A DNA stretch of 64,000 nt from Peribacillus simplex. GTDB lineage: Bacteria > Bacillota > Bacilli > Bacillales > DSM-1321. This document shows positions 28,358 through 37,171 of this stretch, in pieces. The notes under the pieces were generated by a model. That model had not been told where the DNA came from. It did not search any database and was given only the letters and a program-made list of their open reading frames with translations. A program made the position numbers and the translations under genes. Where the stretch lies: contig NZ_CP126106.1 in NCBI RefSeq assembly GCF_030123325.1, positions 167,501-231,500 of the forward strand, in the 5' to 3' direction. The first letter of the stretch is position 1, and each line of letters begins with the position of its first letter.

Positions 28358-28563
28358 TGTTGATAAAATGTTAACGGTTTGTTGATAAGTGGAAAAGTCG
28401 ATTCATTAATGTGGATAACTTTTGGTGGAATGCTTCTGTTCTGCAAAAACAAAGAGAATAACGCCATATAATATGTGAATAAGTTGTGGATAAAAGTGAA
28501 AAGACCCAGGAAACCAATATTTGAGTTTCCGGTCTTTTTTTTATGTGGACAAAGTGTTGATAA
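28358..28563 (-). promoter_or_regulatory. Cluster of seven DnaA-box-like 9-mers
   Basis: All read in one orientation (the consensus TTATCCACA is on the minus strand). On the plus strand: TGTTGATAA at 28358-28366 and 28380-28388, TGTGGATAA at 28410-28418, TGTGAATAA at 28474-28482, TGTGGATAA at 28485-28493, TGTGGACAA at 28544-28552 and TGTTGATAA at 28555-28563. Two are exact B. subtilis-type boxes, one fits TTATNCACA, and the others have one mismatch. Clusters of this kind away from oriC are known in B. subtilis as DnaA-box clusters that titrate DnaA or regulate a gene. Confidence 0.65.
28501..28542 (+). terminator. Terminator of hflX
   Basis: Stem aagacc.ggaaac/gtttcc.ggtctt followed by a run of eight T. 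It lies inside the DnaA-box cluster, 150 bases after the hflX stop codon. Confidence 0.85.
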
Positions 28564-28721
28564 TTAGGCCTTCAGAAAAAATCATCCAAGGAATATCAAT
28601 AAGTAGGATGAAAAGTACGTTTGAATGTAGAAAAATGACGATGTTTATCACTTATTGTTAGGAAATATAACATGATTATTACATATTGCATATCTAGCAT
28701 CTGGAAATACTTTACACTTTG

Positions 28722-28799
28722 TATAATGTAACTTACTTTTTAACATTATAAAATAAAGAATACTCAATTCTCTGATTTATCATCAGGATTTGAGTTTTT
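28722..28799 (+). promoter_or_regulatory. Possible promoter and attenuator ahead of preT
   Basis: A good -10 TATAAT at 28722-28727 is followed about 35 bases later by a hairpin (actcaa/ttgagt and ctgat/atcag arms, 28762-28796) that runs directly into a T-run. preT begins 250 bases further on. The layout fits an attenuated leader or a very short RNA. The -35 is weak. A 31-codon frame starting GTG at 28823, behind gggggg, lies in the remaining leader; I do not call it. Confidence 0.4.
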
Positions 28800-29050
28800 A
28801 AGATTAGTAGGGGGGGCTTTTTGTGTTAGAAGGAAGCAGGGACCGAGGCGTGACCAGTGAGAGAATGATAGAAAATAATAAACAAAACGAGAGAATTTTG
28901 GCTGGGAAATCGCCATGACTGCTAGTTGAATACATTGATGAAAACCATGTTGGCAATGCTTTCAATCGTTTAAATATGAGGACAGTGGAAAGAAATCAAT
29001 TCCTCCCTTTTTATTTTTCAAAAATAAATGTTTGGAAGGAGAAATAGTGG

Positions 29051-30415
29051 ATGAGTATGACGAGCCCGTTAAAAGGTGATCTGGAGATTAACTTTCAGGA
29101 AGCGGAGAGGGGTTTATCCCCAAGGGAAGCTTTGGAAGAATCGAATCGATGTTTATACTGCTATGATGCCCCATGCATCCAAGCCTGTCCGACCGGAATA
29201 GATATTCCAGGTTTTATTAAGAAGATAGCTTCAGGTAATTTTAAAGGGTCGGCCAAGACGATCATGACAGCCAATCCTGTCGGTGCCAGCTGTGCGCGGG
29301 TATGTCCGACTGAAGAGTTATGTGAGGGGGCATGTGTCCTGAACCATTCTACAAAGCCAATCATGATTGGCAATCTCCAGCGTTATTCCACAGATTGGGC
29401 CATCCAAAATAAACAAGCCCTATTCAAGGCCGGGAAGAAGAATGGCAAAAAAGTTGCCATTGTAGGAAGCGGTCCGGCGGGTTTGTCTGCAGCAAGGGAG
29501 TTAGCCTTGCTTGGCTACAGTGTAACCATTTTCGAAGCTGAAAAGAATCCAGGCGGATTAAATGCTTACGGAATTGTATCGTTCCGTTTACCTCAAAGCA
29601 TTTCTTATTGGGAAGTTGAACAAGTAAAGAGTTTGGATGTTGATATTAAAACGAATACAAGGGTCGGAGTGGACGTTTCCGCAAATCAGCTGACTGCCGA
29701 CTATGATGCGGTCATTTTAGCGATCGGCATGTCCGATGTTCCTAAGCTTGGAATTGAAGGGGAGGATTTGGCTGACGTTTATGATGCAATCGATTTCGTG
29801 AAAGCGACGAAAACAGGGGCAATCACTGATAAATTCATTGGGAAGAAGATGGCGGTTATTGGGGCTGGAAACACGGCGATCGATGCCGCGACCTGTTCTG
29901 TACGCCTGGGCGCCGAACAGGTGAGCATTATTTATCGTCGTACCCAAAAGGAAATGACAGCCTATGATTTTGAATATGAGTTTGCCAAACAAGAAGGTGT
30001 CGGGTTTCACTGGCTGACTGCCCCTTCCAGGATACTCTCGGATGAAAGCGGACAAGTTACGGGCATCGAGTGCGTGAAGATGGTGCTTAGCGCGGCGGGG
30101 GAAGATGGCCGGCGCCGTCCAGTCCAAATTTCCGGATCAGAGTTCGTCATACCGGTCGATGGGGTCATACGTGCTATAGGCCAATCCAGGTATGTAGGGT
30201 TGATTGAACAGTTCGGCATCCAACATGATGATGGTGTCGTAACATTGGAGGGTGATTCCTATAGGACATCGAATGAAAAGATTTTTGCGTGCGGTGACGT
30301 GATCTTCGGTAAAGGCCAAGGTGAGGCAATGGTTGTTTCAGCTGCCCAGCAAGGGAAGAAGACAGCCTATGAAATTGACTCGATTTTGATGGGTGAAGCG
30401 GTGGATATTGCTTAA
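29051..30415 (+). CDS. preT: NAD-dependent dihydropyrimidine dehydrogenase subunit PreT
   Basis: Flavoprotein electron-input subunit of 454 residues that passes electrons between NAD(P)H and PreA for reduction of uracil or thymine. The N-terminal Fe-S domain has cysteine runs (CLYCYDAPCIQACPTGID, then CARVCPTEELCEGACV) as in glutamate synthase small-subunit relatives. The FAD site GSGPAGLSAARELALLG lies near 140 and a second nucleotide site AVIGAGNTAIDAA near 270; GDVIFGKGQGEAM near the end closes the FAD fold. RBS aaggagaaa precedes the ATG. It is the first gene of the pyrimidine operon, with preA 26 bases on. Confidence 0.9.
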   Translation: MSMTSPLKGDLEINFQEAERGLSPREALEESNRCLYCYDAPCIQACPTGIDIPGFIKKIASGNFKGSAKTIMTANPVGASCARVCPTEELCEGACVLNHSTKPIMIGNLQRYSTDWAIQNKQALFKAGKKNGKKVAIVGSGPAGLSAARELALLGYSVTIFEAEKNPGGLNAYGIVSFRLPQSISYWEVEQVKSLDVDIKTNTRVGVDVSANQLTADYDAVILAIGMSDVPKLGIEGEDLADVYDAIDFVKATKTGAITDKFIGKKMAVIGAGNTAIDAATCSVRLGAEQVSIIYRRTQKEMTAYDFEYEFAKQEGVGFHWLTAPSRILSDESGQVTGIECVKMVLSAAGEDGRRRPVQISGSEFVIPVDGVIRAIGQSRYVGLIEQFGIQHDDGVVTLEGDSYRTSNEKIFACGDVIFGKGQGEAMVVSAAQQGKKTAYEIDSILMGEAVDIA

Positions 30416-30441
30416 TAACTATGAAAATTAGGAGGCTTATC

Positions 30442-31728
30442 ATGGCTGATTTATCAATTGATCTTGCAGGTATTAAATCCCCCAATCCTTTTTGGCTTGC
30501 TTCTGCACCACCTACTAATTCGGGTTATCAAGTCCAGCGCGCATTTGAAGCTGGCTGGGGTGGAGCTGTTTGGAAGACATTGGGTGAACCCATCCTGAAT
30601 GTCTCATCACGTTTTGCAGCGGTCGGCTTTAATGGACAGAGAGTTGCCGGGTTCAACAATATAGAATTGATTACGGATCGTCCACTTGAAGTGAATCTGA
30701 AAGAAATATATGAAACGAAGAAGAGGTTCCCTGATCATGCAATCATTGCATCGGTGATGGTGGAGCCACAACAGGAAAAGTGGCATGAAATCATCAAGCG
30801 AATAGAAGATGTAGGGGTCGATGGTTACGAGTTGAACTTTGGTTGCCCGCATGGTATGGCAGAGCGTGGGATGGGAGCTGCCTCGGGACAGGTTCCCGAG
30901 CTTGTGGAAAAGCAAACATACTGGGCGAAGGAAGCTGCATCCAAACCCGTCATCGTCAAGCTTACACCCAATATAACCGACATTACGGTTACGGCTGAAG
31001 CGGCGGTGCGCGGCGGTGCGGATGCAATAAGCATGATCAATACGATCAACAGCTTGGCAGGAGTGGACATCCATTCATGGAATACGATTCCCCATGTAGG
31101 CGGCAAGGGGGCTCACGGAGGGTATTGCGGTCCCGCCGTGAAGCCGATTGCTTTGAATATGGTGGCTGAGTGTGCAAGGAATAAAATGATCAATGTTCCC
31201 ATTTCCGGAATAGGCGGCATTTCAAACTGGCAGGATACGGTGGAATTTTTATTGATGGGTTCGACTGGAGTTCAAATTTGTACGGCTGCCATGCATCACG
31301 GTTTTAGAATAGTAGAAGACTTGATTGATGGCCTGACCAATTACCTTGATGAAAAAGGGATTTCTTCTGTGATGGATATTGTCGGTAAGTCCGTACCGCG
31401 CTATTCCGATTGGGGGAATTTAGATCTTAATTATAAGGTCGTTGCGCGCATTAATAATGATGTGTGCATTAACTGCAATAAATGCCATATTGCGTGTGAA
31501 GATACATCTCATCAATGTATAGATATGTTAAAGGACACGTCAGGCAGCTCCTTCTTGAGAGTGCGCGAAGAAGATTGCGTAGGCTGTAATCTTTGCTCGA
31601 TCGTCTGTCCGGTCGATGGGGCGATCGATATGATCGAATTGACAAATGAATTACCGCCAATGACATGGAATGAGCGCCAATCGTTCCTTGGGGGCATAAG
31701 CAGTGAACGTGTTGATTTCGTAAAATGA
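30442..31728 (+). CDS. preA: Dihydropyrimidine dehydrogenase catalytic subunit PreA
   Basis: Catalytic subunit of 428 residues. An FMN-binding dihydroorotate-dehydrogenase-like barrel (about 1-310, NPFWLASAPPTNSG, ELNFGCPHGM, INTINS, GIGGISNW) is followed by a ferredoxin domain with two 4Fe-4S motifs, CINCNKCHIAC and CVGCNLCSIVC (about 340-400). With PreT it reduces uracil or thymine to the dihydro form. The ATG at 30442 follows aggaggctt; the frame extends seven codons upstream over the binding site. The heterodimer subunits are split as in E. coli PreTA rather than fused as in animals. Confidence 0.92.
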   Translation: MADLSIDLAGIKSPNPFWLASAPPTNSGYQVQRAFEAGWGGAVWKTLGEPILNVSSRFAAVGFNGQRVAGFNNIELITDRPLEVNLKEIYETKKRFPDHAIIASVMVEPQQEKWHEIIKRIEDVGVDGYELNFGCPHGMAERGMGAASGQVPELVEKQTYWAKEAASKPVIVKLTPNITDITVTAEAAVRGGADAISMINTINSLAGVDIHSWNTIPHVGGKGAHGGYCGPAVKPIALNMVAECARNKMINVPISGIGGISNWQDTVEFLLMGSTGVQICTAAMHHGFRIVEDLIDGLTNYLDEKGISSVMDIVGKSVPRYSDWGNLDLNYKVVARINNDVCINCNKCHIACEDTSHQCIDMLKDTSGSSFLRVREEDCVGCNLCSIVCPVDGAIDMIELTNELPPMTWNERQSFLGGISSERVDFVK

Positions 31729-31742
31729 TGGAGGGGTCGAAG

Positions 31743-33161
31743 ATGAAGAAAATCATTAAAAATGGAACGATTGCAACCGCTGCAGATACGTATCAGGCGG
31801 ATATATTGATTGAAAATGAGAAGATTGCAATGATTGGCAAGGACCTGTCGGCTGAGGGGGCTGAAATCATTGATGCAAAAGGCGCTTATATTTTTCCGGG
31901 AGGCATTGATCCGCATACCCATCTCGATATGCCGTTTGGAGGGACAACGACAAAGGATGATTATGAAACGGGGACGATTGCTGCTGCATATGGAGGCACG
32001 ACAACGATCATCGACTTTTGTCTGACTGAAAAAGGGGTGCCATTAAAGAAAGCAATTGAAACATGGCATGAAAAGGCCAATGAAAAAGCGGCCATAGATT
32101 ATGGTTTTCATTTGATGATCAGTGAGATTAATGATGATGTATTGGCTGAGCTGCCAAGTATCATCGATAATGAAGGGATTTCTTCCTTTAAAGTGTTCAT
32201 GGCTTACAAGAATGTCTTTCAAGCTGATGATGCCACATTATACCGCACTTTGCTGCAAGCAAAGGAACTTGGGGCACTTGTCATGGTTCACGCTGAAAAT
32301 GGTGATGTCATCGATTATCTTACAAAGCAGGCGCTTGCCGAAGGTAACACCGATCCAATTTACCATGCACTGACAAGGCCTCCGGAGCTTGAAGGGGAAG
32401 CGACTGGACGGGCAGCTAAACTGACGGAAATGGCAAATGGTCAGCTCTATGTGGTTCATGTCACCTGTGAAGATGCGGTTGAAAAAATCACTGAGGCAAG
32501 AAATAAAGGGGTGGATATTTGGGGGGAGACTTGTCCGCAATATTTGGTTCTTGACCAGTCTTATCTTGAAAAGCCCCATTTCGAAGGATCTAAGTATGTA
32601 TGGTCCCCGCCGTTAAGGGAGAAGAAAAACCAGGAAGTGCTATGGAATGCTTTGAAAACGGGGCAGCTGCAAACGATCGGCTCCGATCAATGCTCTTTTG
32701 ATTTTAAGGGACAAAAGGAGCTTGGACGTGAAGATTTCACGAAAATACCGAACGGTGGTCCAACGATTGAGGACCGCATGAGCATCCTCTTTTCTGAAGG
32801 GGTCATGAAAGAGCGTATTACCTTGAATCAATTCGTCGACATGACCTCTACGCGTGCTGCCAAACTATTTGGATTATTCCCTAAGAAAGGGACGATTGCA
32901 GTGGGCTCGGATGCTGATATTGTCATTTTTGACCCGAAAGTTGAAAGGGCCATTTCTGCAGATACTCATCACATGGCTGTAGATTATAATGCGTTTGAAG
33001 GTATGGAAATTACAGGTGAACCGGTTTCCGTTTTATCGAGAGGTCAATTCGTCATTAAAGACAAACAATTTGTAGGCGAAGCTGGAAAAGGGCAATTCCT
33101 GAAACGGGCAAAATATAAAGCGGCGCTGAAGCCGGATACCGGGAAAAAGCTTCCAGTCTAA
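31743..33161 (+). CDS. Dihydropyrimidinase / D-hydantoinase
   Basis: Zinc amidohydrolase of 472 residues that opens the dihydropyrimidine or hydantoin ring, the step after PreTA. Hallmarks are the metal site DPHTHLDMPFGG near 57, the SSFKVFMAYK stretch near 150 whose Lys becomes carboxylated, the VHAENGD and VVHVTCEDA metal histidines near 182 and 238, and GSDQCSF near 315. The ATG at 31743 follows gaggggtcg, 14 bases after preA. Pathway position implies dihydropyrimidinase; hydantoinases of the same family cannot be told apart by sequence alone. Confidence 0.9.
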   Translation: MKKIIKNGTIATAADTYQADILIENEKIAMIGKDLSAEGAEIIDAKGAYIFPGGIDPHTHLDMPFGGTTTKDDYETGTIAAAYGGTTTIIDFCLTEKGVPLKKAIETWHEKANEKAAIDYGFHLMISEINDDVLAELPSIIDNEGISSFKVFMAYKNVFQADDATLYRTLLQAKELGALVMVHAENGDVIDYLTKQALAEGNTDPIYHALTRPPELEGEATGRAAKLTEMANGQLYVVHVTCEDAVEKITEARNKGVDIWGETCPQYLVLDQSYLEKPHFEGSKYVWSPPLREKKNQEVLWNALKTGQLQTIGSDQCSFDFKGQKELGREDFTKIPNGGPTIEDRMSILFSEGVMKERITLNQFVDMTSTRAAKLFGLFPKKGTIAVGSDADIVIFDPKVERAISADTHHMAVDYNAFEGMEITGEPVSVLSRGQFVIKDKQFVGEAGKGQFLKRAKYKAALKPDTGKKLPV

Positions 33162-33203
33162 TTTCGGTAAGGAATGTTGCAAATTAATTTAGGGGGATTA
33201 TCT

Positions 33204-34688
33204 ATGAGTGAGAAGAAAGAATATTTAAAGTCTCCCGATTTGCTGCCTATACCTCATAGTGAGAAAAATATAAGTGCAGCCGGATTTGGTTTCATTTGGG
33301 TGGGCATGGCTGTAGTATTGGCTGCCTTCGCAATCGGTGGGAACGGTGTTCAAAGTTTATCCTTAGGCTGGGTCGTTCTTGCAACGGTCATTGCCTGTGT
33401 GGCTCTCGGCTTTTTGATGACAATGACAGGAGATATTGGTGTTGAACATGGAATATCATTCCCGGTCTATATGAGGGCGCCGTTCGGTACGATTGGCACC
33501 CACATCCCTTCGGTTGTACGGGGTTTTGTAGCGTCATGCTGGTTCGGCCTCAATACTTACTTCGGAGCCACTGCAATGAACGCTATCTTCACAACCCTTT
33601 TTGATTTTGATAATTGGTTTATATGCTTCCTCATTTTTGCCGTTTTACAATTAGTCAACACGGCAATGGGAATAAAGTCGATAGAACGATTCGCCGACTT
33701 GGCGGCGCCCGTTATCATTTTAATTTCTGGCTGGATGTATTTCACTCTATCCGATCAGGCAGTGGCCCAAGGAAGAGATGTATGGTCCTGGATTGAAAGT
33801 CCGGTCACTGGCGGGGCTGCCGCCACGGCTTTCATGGTAGTCATCATGGCTAATATGGGATTTTGGGGCACGTTGACTGCGGATATGCCCACGCTTTCCC
33901 GCTATATAAAGGCACCAAAAAATGAAAAAAATTGGTTCAAGCGCAATAAGGGGCAAATAATTGGGAATATTATCACCTATCCCATCACACAGACGTTCAT
34001 GGTAATCATCGGAGCGGTTTCTTATATGGCTGTTTCCAATTATGATCCTGTGGTTGCCATACAGGGATCAGCAAGTGGAATTGCTCTCGGCGTCCTTTTA
34101 ATCATGATCGTATTCGCTCAATGGTCGACGAATACTACGGCCAATGTCATTCCCGCAGCTACCATTTTCTCCAATGTCATGGGTCCTAAAATGCCATTTT
34201 GGGCGGGAGTCGTTGTGGCGGGGTTTATTGGGATAGTGGTTCAGCCATGGAGCCTGTTCGGCATCATAATAGAAGTTTTATTAATAATAGGTGGAATCCT
34301 GGCATCCATTGTCGGCATCCTTGTAGCGGATTACTATTTCCTCCGTAAACGCAGAGTGAATGTAAAAGAACTCTATGAGAGTGAAGGCCAGTATAAATAC
34401 TTGAATGGTGTGAATTGGGCAGGAATCATTTCTTGGGTGATTGGAGGAATCGGTGCCACGATTTTTTCAAATTATTCGTTTATTATTGGCTTACTTCTCG
34501 GCGGTGCAAGTTATTATATATTAGCTAAATATTGGTGGTTCAAGCAATATGAACAAGCTGAAATCATTGATCCCAGCGATGAGAAATATTTAGGCATTTC
34601 CGTAGGCAGGGATTGGAATATCGAAAAGGATCCAAAACTTGAGGAAGAGATGGTTTTTCCGGCTTCAACCGGCAAAGAGAACGTATGA
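33204..34688 (+). CDS. NCS1-family nucleobase/hydantoin permease
   Basis: Integral membrane transporter of 494 residues with about twelve hydrophobic segments, of the nucleobase:cation symporter-1 family (Mhp1, PucI, cytosine and uracil permeases). The N-terminal SPDLLPIPHSEKN and the WVGMAVVLAAFAIGGNG helix are family-typical, as is NTTANVIPAATIFSNV in TM8. Being in an operon with PreTA and a dihydropyrimidinase, it probably imports uracil, thymine, a dihydropyrimidine or a hydantoin. The ATG at 33204 follows agggggatt. Confidence 0.88.
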   Translation: MSEKKEYLKSPDLLPIPHSEKNISAAGFGFIWVGMAVVLAAFAIGGNGVQSLSLGWVVLATVIACVALGFLMTMTGDIGVEHGISFPVYMRAPFGTIGTHIPSVVRGFVASCWFGLNTYFGATAMNAIFTTLFDFDNWFICFLIFAVLQLVNTAMGIKSIERFADLAAPVIILISGWMYFTLSDQAVAQGRDVWSWIESPVTGGAAATAFMVVIMANMGFWGTLTADMPTLSRYIKAPKNEKNWFKRNKGQIIGNIITYPITQTFMVIIGAVSYMAVSNYDPVVAIQGSASGIALGVLLIMIVFAQWSTNTTANVIPAATIFSNVMGPKMPFWAGVVVAGFIGIVVQPWSLFGIIIEVLLIIGGILASIVGILVADYYFLRKRRVNVKELYESEGQYKYLNGVNWAGIISWVIGGIGATIFSNYSFIIGLLLGGASYYILAKYWWFKQYEQAEIIDPSDEKYLGISVGRDWNIEKDPKLEEEMVFPASTGKENV

Positions 34689-34705
34689 AAAAAGGGGGGA
34701 AGGAA

Positions 34706-34921
34706 ATGTCCGAATATCAAGAGTATCGCTTAGAAAGGGAACAAATCGACTTTTTACTTGAAAGAGGATATCGAATCACCCGGGTTTCCGAAAGTTTAAG
34801 TGGAGCTTTTCTCGATTTTGAACTGATTGAAGGAACGAAGCAGGAATGGAAGCAATTGAACATCAAAACCCCGGAAGGAAGGAAATACTTCTCTACATTG
34901 CTGTTCAAAAAATTGAATTGA
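34706..34921 (+). CDS. Small conserved-looking protein of the pyrimidine operon (unknown)
   Basis: Protein of 71 residues that I do not recognise. It is charged (EYRLEREQIDFLLERGYRIT near the start), without signal peptide, cysteines or membrane segment. The predicted pattern is helix-strand-helix, as in small regulatory or adaptor proteins. It has an excellent ribosome binding site (gggggaagg), starts 18 bases after the permease and ends just before the operon terminator, so it is very likely a real last gene of this operon. Confidence 0.65.
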   Translation: MSEYQEYRLEREQIDFLLERGYRITRVSESLSGAFLDFELIEGTKQEWKQLNIKTPEGRKYFSTLLFKKLN

Positions 34922-34930
34922 AATAGTTAT

Positions 34931-34966
34931 GGAACAGGCCTATTCCTCGCGAATGGGTCCTTTTTC
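34931..34966 (+). terminator. Terminator of the preTA operon
   Basis: Stem ggcctattc/gaatgggtcc with one bulged base and loop ctcgc, then tttttctt. Confidence 0.8.
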
Positions 34967-35087
34967 TTGTATCTGTTCGAGTTTTTTGTAGAATTTTGAC
35001 GTTAGATTTTCTAACAAGTGTCTGGAGATTTAAAGGTTGTCCGTTTATAATAGATTTTAAAGCAGTTTTATAAAAGGATGTGTATGG

Positions 35088-36722
35088 ATGAATACATCGA
35101 TTACAATCGAGGAAATTCTAACACGCAAGCATTTTAATCTGACGGATATAATTGCGGGTAGCAGTGGGATAAAGCGCCAAGTGAAGTGGGTACACTGCAT
35201 GGAAGTCACCCAAATCAGCCATTTGTTAAATGGAAATGAACTGATTCTGACTACCGGTTTAGGGTGGAAAGATTGCGATGACACATTTCTATCCTACTTA
35301 AGGCAGTTAATTGAATGCGATGCAGCTGGACTCTGTATAGAGATTGGCGCCAACACCATGGCCGTGCCGCAATGTGCGATCGATCTCGCAAATGAACGGC
35401 AATTCCCTATCATCCTATTTCATGAAGAAGTCCCTTTCGTAGAAATCACGCAGGATATTCATTCCCTTATCATCAATAAACAATATGAGATGATCTCCAA
35501 CCTAGAAAACTACTCCCAGCAGTTAAATAAAAATCTCCTCGAAATTGACCATTATGAACCAATTCTAAAATTTCTCCACAGCTATTTAAATGTACAGGTT
35601 ATTCTTATCTTTAATGAAAATGATATAGCCAGCATTCCAAAAATAAAGAAAAAAATAACCTATCAAATGGTGGCGGACATATACGAAGAGAAGCGGAAAT
35701 TGGATAAAACCGTTCTTGGACAGCCGATTCAAGTGCTGGGTGAAAATTATGCGGAACTGCTCATTTACAGCAATGACAGAGAGTTGACTGATTTTGATTC
35801 ACTAATCTTGGATCGAACGGCTACCGCATTGGCACAGCATCTATTAAGGGAGTTATATATAGAAGAAAAGAAAATGTCGGAAGAAAGTAAATGGCTTACA
35901 AATTGGATTGAAGGTGAATATAGTGACGAAGCAATCCGGGAGAGGCTTTCCTATATTGATCCGAAAATGCAGTTGGATGGCGGAATTGTTTGCATTTGCA
36001 AACAACACCCAAAATATAATAAAAGTTCCACAAAATTAGATGGAACCTATTTTAAGATAATGTTTAGAACAGTTTTTGAACAGTACGGCTTTCAGATATT
36101 TTCCATGGAAATACATCAGCATCTTGTTTTTATTTTAGGTGATAATCGTGCATCTGAAGATTGGAAATCAAGGGTTACAAGCGCGGTGGATCGAATCATG
36201 AAAATGGATGTAAGCGGGCGTAATCGCATGGGTCTGCTTTCCATTGGGTTTGGAAAGCATGTTCAAAGGTTAAGTGAGATTTATAAAAGTTATGAAACGG
36301 CCCGTGAGACTTTGCTGCTTCAGGATACATTACCAGAGGATAACAGGAGCTTCTTTTATCAGGACTTACATATGCATCGCATGATTTCGCTCATAAATAA
36401 ACATGGTAATCTGGAGGAAACGGTTTACGAATATTTAGGTCCGGTCATTGAATATGACAAGCAAAACAATGGTGAGTTAATGCCTACCCTGAAGACCTAT
36501 CTTGCTTGTAACGGTTCCAAACAGGAAACATCGAAACAACTATTCATTGTCCGGCAAACGCTATATCATAGGCTTGAAAAATTGGAGAAACTGCTAGGTT
36601 CTGATTTTATGCGTTCGGATAAGCGCCTAGGCCTTGAATTCATGATTTTTGCATTGGACTTCTTACAATACAGCAGCAGGCAGATAAGCGGAAAATATGT
36701 AGACAAATATATTGGGAGATAA
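35088..36722 (+). CDS. PucR-family transcriptional regulator
   Basis: Cytoplasmic regulator of 544 residues. The N-terminal PucR domain (about 8-125; ITIEEILTRKHFNLTDIIAG, NELILTTGLGW) precedes a middle GGDEF-related region (about 290-420), and the C-terminal PucR helix-turn-helix spans about 460-525 (LKTYLACNGSKQETSKQLF and VRQTLYHRLEKLEKLLG). Such proteins activate purine or pyrimidine catabolic genes in response to pathway compounds. Its place right after the preTA operon suggests it controls that operon. It has its own -10 TATAAT at 35046-35051 and a terminator. Confidence 0.85.
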   Translation: MNTSITIEEILTRKHFNLTDIIAGSSGIKRQVKWVHCMEVTQISHLLNGNELILTTGLGWKDCDDTFLSYLRQLIECDAAGLCIEIGANTMAVPQCAIDLANERQFPIILFHEEVPFVEITQDIHSLIINKQYEMISNLENYSQQLNKNLLEIDHYEPILKFLHSYLNVQVILIFNENDIASIPKIKKKITYQMVADIYEEKRKLDKTVLGQPIQVLGENYAELLIYSNDRELTDFDSLILDRTATALAQHLLRELYIEEKKMSEESKWLTNWIEGEYSDEAIRERLSYIDPKMQLDGGIVCICKQHPKYNKSSTKLDGTYFKIMFRTVFEQYGFQIFSMEIHQHLVFILGDNRASEDWKSRVTSAVDRIMKMDVSGRNRMGLLSIGFGKHVQRLSEIYKSYETARETLLLQDTLPEDNRSFFYQDLHMHRMISLINKHGNLEETVYEYLGPVIEYDKQNNGELMPTLKTYLACNGSKQETSKQLFIVRQTLYHRLEKLEKLLGSDFMRSDKRLGLEFMIFALDFLQYSSRQISGKYVDKYIGR

Positions 36723-36741
36723 AAAAATAAGTACGGCTGAA

Positions 36742-36766
36742 GGGTGTCCCGGGGACATCCTTTTTT
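36742..36766 (+). terminator. Terminator of the PucR gene
   Basis: Stem gggtgtcc/ggacatcc (one G-T pair) followed by six T. Confidence 0.85.
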
Positions 36767-36781
36767 GAATGCAAGGAAATA

Positions 36782-36828
36782 ATGCTGACATCAAATTTGC
36801 CTATATAGCAGCTTCTTGATGTCAGCAT
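36782..36828 (-). terminator. Hairpin at the 3' end of the YhfH-like array
   Basis: Perfect 13-bp arms atgctgacatcaa/ttgatgtcagcat with a 21-base loop. Read on the minus strand it follows the last array gene by a few bases and precedes tatttcctt, so it is a probable though T-poor terminator. Confidence 0.65.
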
Positions 36829-36834
36829 CTTATA

Positions 36835-36975
36835 TTAATATTCATCTTTTTTGGAAAGGCAGCGGTCACATTCCAAGAGGTAGGATTCAGCTTGTTCAGT
36901 GATATGGGTCCCGCATTCCGAACATTGTTTAGGCGGCAGTGCCCTGAAGAATTCCAATGGGTTTTTGGTTTGCAT
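36835..36975 (-). CDS. YhfH-like double-CxxC small protein, copy 1
   Basis: Protein of 46 residues. FFRALPPKQCSECGTHI gives the first CxxC (about 18-21), LLECDRCLSK the second (about 36-39). The pattern FF..LPPK.C.ECG...E.AESYL.ECDRC fits the YhfH-like family of tiny probable zinc-binding proteins of unknown function. RBS aaggaggaatcatc precedes the ATG on the minus strand. It is the most downstream of five tandem copies and very close in sequence to copies 2 and 3. Confidence 0.8.
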   Translation of the reverse strand: MQTKNPLEFFRALPPKQCSECGTHITEQAESYLLECDRCLSKKDEY

Positions 36976-37004
36976 GATGATTCCTCCTTATGATTTGGTT
37001 TAAT

Positions 37005-37142
37005 TTAGTCTTCGTGTTTCGAAAGGCAGCGGTCACATTCCATTAAGTAGGATTCAGCTTGTTCAATGATATGGGTCCCGCACTCCGAACATTGTTTAGG
37101 CGGCAGTGTCCTGAAGAATTCCAATGGATTTTTCGTTTGCAT
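37005..37142 (-). CDS. YhfH-like double-CxxC small protein, copy 2
   Basis: Protein of 45 residues, almost identical to copy 1 (differences mainly A/T at position 12, T/I near 26, LL/LM near 33 and the C-terminus KHED). Both CxxC pairs are kept. RBS aaggagggatc precedes the ATG. The spacer to the next copy is also repeated, which shows the whole gene plus leader was duplicated. Confidence 0.8.
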   Translation of the reverse strand: MQTKNPLEFFRTLPPKQCSECGTHIIEQAESYLMECDRCLSKHED

Positions 37143-37171
37143 GATGATCCCTCCTTCTTGATTTGGTTTAA

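Noticed and set aside
28823..28918. A 31-codon frame starting GTG after gggggg
   Set aside because: It is short and without known relatives; noted only as a possible leader peptide.
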